From assembly GCF_003369795.1 (NCBI RefSeq), contig NZ_CP026730.1, positions 7,121,001 through 7,185,000 of the forward strand: 64,000 nucleotides of DNA, written 5' to 3'. Both the position numbers and the translations under genes were made by a program. The stretch's first letter is position 1, and every line of letters begins with the position of its first letter. Shown here piece after piece: positions 1 to 6,843 of the stretch. Below the pieces are notes generated by a model. The model was not told where the DNA came from, did no database searches, and saw nothing but the letters and a program-made list of their open reading frames with translations. This DNA is from Streptomyces sp. CB09001. GTDB taxonomy: Bacteria > Actinomycetota > Actinomycetes > Streptomycetales > Streptomycetaceae.

Positions 1-851
1 CGGGGCACGACCCAGCGCGCCCCCGGAACCCGCGGCACCGGGTCGAAGGGGCAGACGTCACTCGCGGCGGCCGCCAGCAGCGCGGCCAGCTCGGTGCGCT
101 CGCCCGCGCTCCAGCCGGTGCCGACCCCGCCGACGTAGCGCAGCCGGCCCGCGGCGCGCTGGCCGACCAGGACGGCCCCGGGGAGGCCGCCGAGCCGCCC
201 CTTGCCGGGCAGCCAGCCGCCGACCACGACGTCCTCGCTGCGCATGTTGCGGATCTTGATCCAGGCCCGGGAGCGGACCCCGGGCTCGTACACCGAGTCC
301 AGCCGCTTGCACACCAGCCCCTCCAGACCGTGCTCGCGAGTGGCCCGCAGGGCCTGTGCGCCGTGCCCGACCAGCGCGGCCGGGGTCGACCACGACGGCC
401 CGTTCAGCCCGAGGTCCGTGAGCAGCTCACGGCGGCCGGTGTAGGGCAGGCGCAGCAGGGAGCGGCCCGCCAGGTGCAGGGCGTCGAACAGCACCAGGTG
501 GACGGGAACCTTCGCCGCCCGGTGCGCCGCCCGGACCGGGGTGTGCGCGAGGCCCATCCGGGACTGGAGCAACTGGAAGTCGGCACGGCCCTGTTCGTCC
601 AGCGCCAGCACTTCCCCGTCCAGCACGGCGGGGGTCCGGCCGAGCGCGGTGGCGAGCGGCGCCAGCTCCGGATAGGCGGGGGTGATGTCCTGGCCGGAGC
701 GGGCACGCAGCAGGACGCTCCCGTCGCCGGGCAGGTAGACCACCACGCGCTGCCCGTCCTGCTTGGTCTCGTAGGCCCAGCGCGCGTCCTGCCCGGCGGG
801 CGGCAGGGCGCCGGGGGTGGCGAGCATCGGGGGGATCGACGGCAGCTCCAC
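1..851 (-). CDS. ATP-dependent DNA ligase, LigD-type ligase domain (3' end beyond window)
   Basis: This looks like an adenylating DNA ligase that seals nicks, probably in non-homologous end joining. About 283 residues are visible. The adenylation motif KxDG is ETKQDGQ with Lys30, and EGLVCKRLDS around residue 180 fits motif IV. The OB-fold tail starts just before the window edge. GTG at 851 is chosen because an in-frame TGA lies only two codons upstream. There is no fused polymerase or phosphoesterase domain in the visible part, so it is a stand-alone ligase module. A separate phosphoesterase-domain gene lies 8.5 kb away. The family call is secure; the full length cannot be seen. Confidence 0.9.
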   Translation of the reverse strand, partial: MELPSIPPMLATPGALPPAGQDARWAYETKQDGQRVVVYLPGDGSVLLRARSGQDITPAYPELAPLATALGRTPAVLDGEVLALDEQGRADFQLLQSRMGLAHTPVRAAHRAAKVPVHLVLFDALHLAGRSLLRLPYTGRRELLTDLGLNGPSWSTPAALVGHGAQALRATREHGLEGLVCKRLDSVYEPGVRSRAWIKIRNMRSEDVVVGGWLPGKGRLGGLPGAVLVGQRAAGRLRYVGGVGTGWSAGERTELAALLAAAASDVCPFDPVPRVPGARWVVP

Positions 852-947
852 GGGTCAGTACTCGACCCGCCGGGGCGCCGTCACGCGCGTTGCCCGTCAG
901 GTTCGCCTGAACGGCGCCGGTCCCGGGCGGGACCGGCGCCGGCGCCG

Positions 948-2402
948 TCAGCGCACGGAGGCGGGCTCCGACGCGACACCGTCGGCCGGAGCCGGACCCG
1001 CCGGGGGGCCGGCCTGGCGGTGCCGGGGGATGAAGGACGCGAGGACGGTGGCCAGCAGGGCCGCGCCCGCGCCGATGGCCATGACCACCTTGAACGCGTT
1101 CTCGGACGGCAGGGCGAAGCCGCCGAGGTCGATGGTCATCTGGGCCAGGATCACACCGGCGATGGCGCTGGCGACCGACGTGCCCAGGGACCGCATGAGG
1201 GTGTTGAGGCTGTTCGCGGAGGCCGTCTCGCTCGGCGGCACCGCGCCCATGATCAGCGACGGCATGGCTCCGTAGGCGAAGCCGATGCCCGCGCTGATGA
1301 CGCAGGAGACCAGGACCAGGTGCCAGACCTCGGCCATCAGCACGATGTTCAGGCCGTAGCCGGCCGCCACGATCAGGGCGCCGATCATCAGCGTCACCTT
1401 CGGGCCCCTGGACCCCGAGACCTTCGCGGAGACCGGGGCGAACGCCATCATCACCAGGCCGGACGGCGCCATCACCAGGCCCGTGGTCAGCAGGGAGCGG
1501 CCGAGTCCGTAACCGGTGGCCTCGGGCAACTGAAGCAGCTGCGGAAGGACGAGGGACATCGCGAACATCGAGAAGCCGATGGCGACGGACGCCAGGTTGG
1601 TGAAGAGCACCTGGCGGCGGGCGGTGGTGCGCAGGTCCACCAGGGGCTCCGGGGTGTGCAGCTCCCACCGGCCCCAGGCCAGCAGGATCACCACGGCCGC
1701 CGCGAACAGGCCCAGGGTGGTGCCCGAGGACCAGCCCCAGTCGCCGCCCTTGGAGATGGCCAGCAGCAGGCTCGCGAGACCGGCGGCCATGCCGAGGCCG
1801 CCGGGCAGGTCGAAGCGGCCGCCGGTACGCACGGCCGACTCCGGCACCAACGAGAGCACGAGCACCAGGGACACCACTCCGAGCGCGCCCGAGAGCCAGA
1901 ACAGCATGTGCCAGTCGAGCTTGTCCGCGATCAGCGCGGCGGCCGGCAGGCCGAGCGCGCCGCCGACTCCGAGGGAGGCGCTCATCACCGCGGTGGCACC
2001 GGCCAGCCGCTCGACCGGAAGCTCGTCGCGCATGATGCTGATGCCGAGCGGGATCACGGCGGCGGACAGGCCCTGCAGGGCGCGGCCGGCGACCATCGGG
2101 ACCAGCGCGTCGCTCAGCGCGCAGACCGCGGAACCGGCGATCAGCAGCACCAGGCTGAGCAGCAGCATCCGCCGCTTGCCGAACATGTCGCCGAGCCGGC
2201 CGACGACCGGGGTGGCCACCGCGGAGGCGAGCAGCGTGGCGGTCACCGCCCAGGCCGCGTCCGAGGCCGACGCGTCCAGGAGCTTCGGCAGCTCCGGGAT
2301 GATCGGGATGACCAGGGTCTGCATCAGCGCGACGACGATCCCGGCCAGGGCCAGTACCGCCACCACGGCGTTCGGCCGTGGTGAGGCGGGGGAAGCGGGC
2401 AT
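948..2402 (-). CDS. MFS drug exporter, DHA2 family (14 TM)
   Basis: Proton-driven exporter of the DHA2 (EmrB/QacA-like) branch in the cytoplasmic membrane. The 484 residues and hydrophobicity pattern fit 14 transmembrane helices. The loop 2-3 signature GRLGDMFGKRRM is present around residues 68-79, and the helix-5 region is rich in Gly and Pro as expected for motif C. It is transcribed away from a TetR regulator across about 236 bp, the usual exporter-repressor pair, so drug or metabolite inducible expression is likely. The substrate cannot be read from the sequence. The long open frames on the opposite strand are GC-driven shadows. Confidence 0.92.
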   Translation of the reverse strand: MPASPASPRPNAVVAVLALAGIVVALMQTLVIPIIPELPKLLDASASDAAWAVTATLLASAVATPVVGRLGDMFGKRRMLLLSLVLLIAGSAVCALSDALVPMVAGRALQGLSAAVIPLGISIMRDELPVERLAGATAVMSASLGVGGALGLPAAALIADKLDWHMLFWLSGALGVVSLVLVLSLVPESAVRTGGRFDLPGGLGMAAGLASLLLAISKGGDWGWSSGTTLGLFAAAVVILLAWGRWELHTPEPLVDLRTTARRQVLFTNLASVAIGFSMFAMSLVLPQLLQLPEATGYGLGRSLLTTGLVMAPSGLVMMAFAPVSAKVSGSRGPKVTLMIGALIVAAGYGLNIVLMAEVWHLVLVSCVISAGIGFAYGAMPSLIMGAVPPSETASANSLNTLMRSLGTSVASAIAGVILAQMTIDLGGFALPSENAFKVVMAIGAGAALLATVLASFIPRHRQAGPPAGPAPADGVASEPASVR

Positions 2403-2460
2403 GGAAGAGCCTTTCGGGCGATGCGTCTTGCGACGGGTGGGAGAAACCGGAACGCGAACC

Positions 2461-2480
2461 TTTAAGTCAGTCGCTTGAAG
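2461..2480. promoter_or_regulatory. Imperfect dyad, candidate TetR operator
   Basis: TTTAAG and CTTGAA arms are separated by 7 bp between the divergent exporter and TetR genes. Seen from the exporter, a possible -10 (TAGGAT) lies directly upstream, so a bound repressor would cover the start of transcription. One arm position is mismatched, which makes this a weak call based mostly on location. Confidence 0.4.
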
Positions 2481-2638
2481 TATCCTACGGGGTGTGAGGG
2501 GCGAACGCCCGTCCGGGCCGGACGGCGATGCCTCGCCGCCGCGCCGTAGGCTTTCGCGAGAACCCGCCGTACGTCGGCGGACCTGCGACGACTCGAGGGA
2601 CTGGTCGTCGCGGGCGGTACGGAGAAAGTCCCGGCGCG

Positions 2639-3304
2639 GTGGTGATCATGGCGGGCAGGGCGGTCCGGACGGAACAGGTCAGCGCGACCCGGCAGCTGAT
2701 CCTGACCACCGCTGAGCGGCTGTTCGCCGAGCACGGGGTGTACGCGGTCTCCAACCGCCAGGTCAGCGAGGCCGCAGGGCAGGGCAACAACGCGGCGGTC
2801 GGCTACCACTTCGGCACCAAGGCGGACCTCGTCCGGGCCATCGCGCAGCGCCACTCGGAGCGGGTCGAGGAGCTGCGCGCCCGGCAGCTCGCCGCCCTCG
2901 GCGACTCGCCCGACCTGCGCGACTGGGTGGACTGCCTGGTCCGTCCACAGTTCGACCACCTGGCGGCGCTGGGCAGTCCCACCTGGTACGCGCGGTTCTG
3001 CGCCCAGGTCATGACCGACCCGGCGCTGCGGCAGATCATGACCGAGGAGTCCCGGGCATCCGCCTCCCTGCGGGCCATCATCGTGGGGCGCAACCGGTGC
3101 ATGCCCGCGCTGCCGGACGAGGTCCGTGCGGAGCGCGGCGACATGGCCCGTCACCTCATCGTGCACACGGCGGAGGAGCGCGAGCGGGCCCTGGCCGAGA
3201 ACCGTCCGACCCCGCGCGCCAGCTGGCAGGACGCGGCCGACGGCCTCGTCGACGCGATCGTGGGCATGTGGCTGGCGCCCGTCACGCCCCGGGGCGCGGA
3301 GTGA
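2639..3304 (+). CDS. TetR/AcrR family transcriptional regulator
   Basis: DNA-binding repressor of about 221 residues. The N-terminal HTH is clear: TRQLILTTAERLFAEHG, then VSEAAGQGNNAAVGYHFGTKADL, matching TetR helices 1-4. The C-terminal half is the ligand and dimerisation domain. GGAGAAAG at 2621-2628 lies 10 bp before a GTG-GTG-ATC-ATG string. I take GTG 2639 by spacing; ATG 2648 is the alternative and changes only three residues. The divergent DHA2 exporter is the obvious target, and the dyad at 2461-2480 a candidate site. The ligand is unknown. Confidence 0.88.
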   Translation: MVIMAGRAVRTEQVSATRQLILTTAERLFAEHGVYAVSNRQVSEAAGQGNNAAVGYHFGTKADLVRAIAQRHSERVEELRARQLAALGDSPDLRDWVDCLVRPQFDHLAALGSPTWYARFCAQVMTDPALRQIMTEESRASASLRAIIVGRNRCMPALPDEVRAERGDMARHLIVHTAEERERALAENRPTPRASWQDAADGLVDAIVGMWLAPVTPRGAE

Positions 3305-3334
3305 CGGGCGCCGGAAGGTGAAGGGGCGCGGTGG

Positions 3335-3555
3335 GCGGGAGAGGCGGATCCGGGTCACGGCGTCCTCGGCGCAGGCCCCCGACTCGTCGGCCACGCGGGC
3401 GACGCCGTCGGCGATCTCCGCGTGCCCGGGGTCGGCGCCGGTGTCCACGGTCTCCGCCCCGGCGCCCCGGCGCGGGTCGTCGACCCGGGCGACGGCGTCG
3501 TCGGTGCGGCTGCCGACGAGGACGTCCCCGGAGCGCTCGCGCGTAGGCCGGCGCG
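3335..3555 (-). pseudogene. Possible gene relic without start or stop
   Basis: On the minus strand one frame runs through about 60 consecutive codons with G or C in the third position (reading GDVLVGSRTDDAVARVDD and further), which is hard to get by chance even at this GC content. No start codon with a ribosome site precedes it, and no stop follows; the frame continues antisense into the TetR gene. It sits between that gene and the 168-bp tandem repeats. I read it as a truncated internal or C-terminal fragment left by rearrangement. I do not recognise the parent protein. It could also be non-coding sequence with chance composition. Confidence 0.3.
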
Positions 3556-3570
3556 CCCGGCGCCCGGGCC

Positions 3571-4056
3571 GCCGATGCTCACGGCCCGCGCACGCCGGTG
3601 TCGCGTGCCGGCGGTGACCCGACGGCGGGTGGGGTCGGGGGCGTGGCCGGTTCGCGCAGGCGGCACAGGAGCAGCCTGCCCACGGCGGGCAGTGCGACCA
3701 GCGGCAGCAGGGCCGTCCGCGGCCCCGGCGCCGGGGCCGCCGATGCTCACGGCCCGCGCACGCCGGTGTCGCGTGCCGGCGGTGACCCGACGGCGGGTGG
3801 GGCCGGGGGCGTGGCCGGTTCGCGCAGGCGGCACAGGAGCAGCCGGCCCACGGCGGGCAGTGCGACCAGCGGCAGCAGGGCCGTTCGCGGCCCCGGCGCC
3901 GGGGCCGCCGATGCTCACGGCCCGCGCACGCCGGTGTCGCGTGCCGGCGGTGACCCGACGGCGGGTGGGGCCGGGGGCGTGGCCGGTTCGCGCAGGCGGC
4001 ACAGGAGCAGCCTGCCCACGGCGGGCAGTGCGACCAGCGGCAGCAGGGCCGTCCGC
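3571..4056. repeat. 168-bp tandem repeat, about 2.9 copies, derived from the 3' end of the MFS gene
   Basis: The segment starting GCCGATGCTCACGGCC occurs at 3571, 3739 and 3907, a period of exactly 168 bp (56 codons), with only a few substitutions between copies. The third copy contains the real last ~47 codons and stop of the MFS gene that begins at 5108. The two outer copies repeat that coding end, including the stop codon, plus a short downstream spacer. They are therefore untranslated duplicates lying behind the gene. Confidence 0.93.
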
Positions 4057-5108
4057 AGCGAGGACGCGTCGGCCAGCGCGCCCAGCGCCGGGGCGGCGAG
4101 GCCGCCGACGCTCACCGCCAGTCCCAGCGTCACCCCGCTCGCCGTCCCCACCCGGCGCGGCAGGTAGTCCTGGCCCAGCGTGATGTGCAGGGAGAACGGC
4201 ACGTACAGCCCCGCCGACGTCAGGGCGACGAACAGGTACACCGCGGGACCCGGCACGAGGACGACCCCGGCCACCGCGAAGACCGTCAGGACGTACGACC
4301 GCCGCACCACCTTCAGCCGCCCGTACCGGTCGGCGAGCCGGCCCCCGGCGACGGTGCCCACCGCGCCGCCCAGATAGAGCACGAACAGCGCCGCCGTCCC
4401 CGCCGCGCTGCCGCCGTCCACCCGCTCCCGCACGTACAGCGCCACGAACGTGCTCAGGCCGACGAAGACGACGGAACGGCACACGACGGCGCCGGTGAGC
4501 CGCAGGAAGGACGCCCAGTCGTCGGCCCCCGCCGCCACCGCAGTACGGCCGCCCGCCGTGCGGGCCGCCCCGGCCGAACGCACCGCCGCCCCGCACAGCA
4601 CGGCCCCCGCCACCGCGGGCAGCGCCAGCAGCCAGGACGCACCGAGCCCGCCGCCGCCGACGACGGCCCACACCAGCGGCGGTGCCAGCGCGAAGCCGAC
4701 GTTGCCGCCCAGGGAGAACCACCCCATCGCCGTATGGCTGCCCTGTGCGGCGTCCCGCGCCGCCCGTGCCGCCTCCGGGTGGTACGCGGCGATCCCCACA
4801 CCGCCCGCCGCGACGGCCGCGAGGGTGAGCGGGTAGGAGTCGGTCACGCCGCCGAGGGCGACGCCCGCCCCGGCGGTCAGCGTGCTCAGCGGCAGCAGCC
4901 ACGGCAGCGCCCGCCGGTCGGTGAGCGCCCCGAACAGCGGCTGCACCAGCGACGACAGCAGCGAGGCGGCGAGGACGACGCCCGAGGCGGCGGCGTAGCC
5001 GTACGCCCGCTCGGCGACGAAGTACGGCACCAGGGCGGCCACGGTGCCCTGGTAGACGTCGACGCAGGCGTGGCCGAAGGACAGCAGGACGATGGGCCGG
5101 TCGCGCAT
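3915..5108 (-). CDS. MFS transporter, fosmidomycin-resistance (Fsr)-like
   Basis: Membrane exporter of 397 residues with about 12 helices. The N-terminus (LSFGHACVDVYQGTVAALVP) carries the conserved His/Asp helix-1 pattern of the Fsr-type branch, and GALTDRRALPW is the loop 2-3 motif. Start ATG 5108 is taken because the hydrophobic helix 1 begins at residue 6. The gene faces away from an AraC regulator with only 63 bp between starts, so co-regulation is likely. Its last ~140 bp are the template of the tandem triplication downstream. The substrate is uncertain; Fsr relatives export small, often phosphonate-like or aromatic compounds. Confidence 0.86.
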   Translation of the reverse strand: MRDRPIVLLSFGHACVDVYQGTVAALVPYFVAERAYGYAAASGVVLAASLLSSLVQPLFGALTDRRALPWLLPLSTLTAGAGVALGGVTDSYPLTLAAVAAGGVGIAAYHPEAARAARDAAQGSHTAMGWFSLGGNVGFALAPPLVWAVVGGGGLGASWLLALPAVAGAVLCGAAVRSAGAARTAGGRTAVAAGADDWASFLRLTGAVVCRSVVFVGLSTFVALYVRERVDGGSAAGTAALFVLYLGGAVGTVAGGRLADRYGRLKVVRRSYVLTVFAVAGVVLVPGPAVYLFVALTSAGLYVPFSLHITLGQDYLPRRVGTASGVTLGLAVSVGGLAAPALGALADASSLRTALLPLVALPAVGRLLLCRLREPATPPAPPAVGSPPARDTGVRGP

Positions 5109-5155
5109 GAGGGTCACCCGTCGATCGTCACGCGCACCGGGCCTGGCCCGCTTTC

Positions 5156-5161
5156 GATAAT
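5156..5161 (+). promoter_or_regulatory. -10 box (GATAAT) of a probably leaderless promoter
   Basis: GATAAT ends 10 bp before the ATG of the AraC gene and no ribosome-binding site follows, so transcription should begin close to or at the start codon. Confidence 0.45.
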
Positions 5162-5171
5162 CTGCCGACCT

Positions 5172-5966
5172 ATGCCGAACATCCGCCAGCCGAACATCCG
5201 CCACACCCCGGTCGCCCCGACCCGCGCCCAGCGGCTGGCCGCCGGGCAGCGGATCGACGCACACCGGCACGACGAGCACCAGATCATCCACGCCGGGTCC
5301 GGGGTCGTGGCCGTCAGTACCGAGGCGGGAACCTGGTTCGCGCCGGGGACACGGGCCATCTGGATCCCGGCCGGCACCGTGCACTCCCACCGCGCCCACG
5401 GCCGCCTCGACCTGCACCTGATCGGCCTGCCCGCCGACGCCAACCCGCTCGGCCTGGACAGCCCCGTCGTCCTCGCCGTCGGCCCCCTGCTGCGGGAGCT
5501 GATCGTCGCCTACACCGTCGACCCCCGGGACACGAGCCCGGAACGCGGCCGCCTCCTGGCCGTGCTGTGCGACCAGTTGCGCGCCTCGCCGCAGCAGCCG
5601 CTGAGCCTTCCCACCCCCAGGGACCCCCGGCTGGCCGAAGTCTGCGCGCTGGTGCACGCCGATCCCGCGGACACCCGCACCCTCGCGGCCCTCGGCGCCG
5701 CCACCGGCACCGCGGAACGCACCCTCAGCCGGCTCTTCCGTCGCGAGTTCGGTATGACCTTCCCCCAATGGCGCACCCAGTCCCGCCTCTACCACGCCCT
5801 GCGCATGCTCGCCGACGACCTGCCCGTCACCACCGTCGCGCACCGCTGCGGCTGGTCCTCCGCCAGCGCGTTCATCGAGGTCTTCCGGCGTGCCTTCGGG
5901 TGCACGCCAGGGACCCACAACCGCCGGGCACGAACCGTCCACCAGCCGGTCCTTACCGTCGAGTAA
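5172..5966 (+). CDS. AraC-family transcriptional regulator
   Basis: 264 residues. The N-terminal cupin-like half has the DAHRHDEHQIIHAGSGVVAV pattern of small-molecule-sensing AraC members. The C-terminal double HTH follows: first helix pair RTLAALGAATGTAERTLSRL with FGMTFPQWRTQSRL, then VTTVAHRCGWSSASAFIEVFRRAFG. The ATG at 5172 lies just after a -10-like GATAAT without a ribosome site, so the mRNA may be leaderless. Divergent from the Fsr-like exporter, it most likely controls that gene. Family assignment is firm; the ligand is unknown. Confidence 0.9.
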   Translation: MPNIRQPNIRHTPVAPTRAQRLAAGQRIDAHRHDEHQIIHAGSGVVAVSTEAGTWFAPGTRAIWIPAGTVHSHRAHGRLDLHLIGLPADANPLGLDSPVVLAVGPLLRELIVAYTVDPRDTSPERGRLLAVLCDQLRASPQQPLSLPTPRDPRLAEVCALVHADPADTRTLAALGAATGTAERTLSRLFRREFGMTFPQWRTQSRLYHALRMLADDLPVTTVAHRCGWSSASAFIEVFRRAFGCTPGTHNRRARTVHQPVLTVE

Positions 5967-5998
5967 TATCGCGCGGCAGGCCCCCCTGAGGAGGAACC

Positions 5999-6379
5999 GT
6001 GTCACGGTCCGAACGCTCACCCCTGCTGCTCGCCGGCCTGCTGGCCACCGCGGGCGCCGCCCATTTCGCCCGGCCCCGACCCTTCGACGCCACCGTGCCA
6101 CGCTCCCTGCCGGGCACCCCCCGGGCCTGGACGTACGCGAGCGGCGTCGCCGAACTCGCTCTGGCCGCCGGGCTCGCCGTGCCGCGCACCCGCAGGGCCG
6201 CCGCGCTGGGTGCCGCGGCCTTCTTCGTCGGGGTGTTCCCCGCCAACGTCAAGATGGCCTGGGACTGGCGGCACCACCCCGCCCCGCGGCAGGCCGCCGC
6301 CCTCGGACGGCTGCCCGTGCAGGTGCCGCTCGTGCTGTGGGCCCGCGCCGTCGCCCAGAGCAGCGGGAGCCGGTCATGA
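5999..6379 (+). CDS. DoxX-like small membrane protein
   Basis: 126 residues with about four membrane helices. LLLAGLLATAGAAHFARP, the ASGVAELALAAGLAVP helix and the FPANVKMAWDWRHHP loop are typical of the DoxX/DUF4267-type quinol-oxidase-associated family. Start GTG 5999 follows GAGGAGGA by 4-5 bp. Its stop overlaps the ATG of the peroxiredoxin gene (ATGA), so the two are translated together. That pairing suggests a redox or thiol-stress role, which is inference. Biochemical function within the family is poorly defined. Confidence 0.8.
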   Translation: MSRSERSPLLLAGLLATAGAAHFARPRPFDATVPRSLPGTPRAWTYASGVAELALAAGLAVPRTRRAAALGAAAFFVGVFPANVKMAWDWRHHPAPRQAAALGRLPVQVPLVLWARAVAQSSGSRS

Positions 6380-6843
6380 GCGCGCTGCCCGCCGTGGGCG
6401 ACACCGTCGAGGACTTCACGCTGCCGGACGAGACCGGCACCCCCCGCCGCCTGTCCGAACTGCTCGCCGACGGCCCGGTCGTCCTCTTCTTCTACCCCGC
6501 CGCCCTGACCACCGGCTGCACCGCGGAGGCCTGCCACTTCCGCGACCTCGCCGCCGAGTTCGCCGCGGTCGGCGCCCGGCCCGTCGGCGTCAGCGGCGAC
6601 CCCGTCGAACGCCAGCAGGAGTTCGCCGGGCGCCACACCCTGGGCATGCCGCTGCTGTCCGACACCGACGGCGCGGTGCGCGAGCGGTTCGGGGTGAAGC
6701 GGGGCTTCAGCCTGGCTCCCACCAAGCGGGTCACCTTCGTCATCGGGCAGGACCGCACCCTGCTGGAGGTCGTCCGCAGCGAGCTCAGGATGAACGCGCA
6801 CGCCGACCGCGCCCTCGCCGCGCTCAGCGGTGACCGACAGTGA
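6376..6843 (+). CDS. bcp: Thiol peroxidase, BCP/PrxQ-type peroxiredoxin
   Basis: Cytoplasmic peroxiredoxin of 155 residues that reduces hydroperoxides with thiol reductants. The core VVLFFYPAALTTGCTAEACHFRD contains the peroxidatic Cys in a T-x-x-C context and a second Cys five residues on (CTAEAC), the PrxQ arrangement for an intramolecular disulfide. DFTLPDETG is the family N-terminal motif. Usual PrxQ enzymes have FFYPKDxTPGC; here AALTTGC replaces it. The start overlaps the preceding DoxX stop, and its 3' end overlaps the most upstream possible start of the phosphatase gene by 14 bp, suggesting a three-gene unit. Confidence 0.9.
   Translation: MSALPAVGDTVEDFTLPDETGTPRRLSELLADGPVVLFFYPAALTTGCTAEACHFRDLAAEFAAVGARPVGVSGDPVERQQEFAGRHTLGMPLLSDTDGAVRERFGVKRGFSLAPTKRVTFVIGQDRTLLEVVRSELRMNAHADRALAALSGDRQ

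Noticed and set aside
3355-4902. A 515-codon minus-strand frame with three protein repeats
   Set aside because: The repetition only mirrors the 168-bp DNA repeat; the frame is out of phase with the MFS gene and rich in Arg/Gly/Pro.
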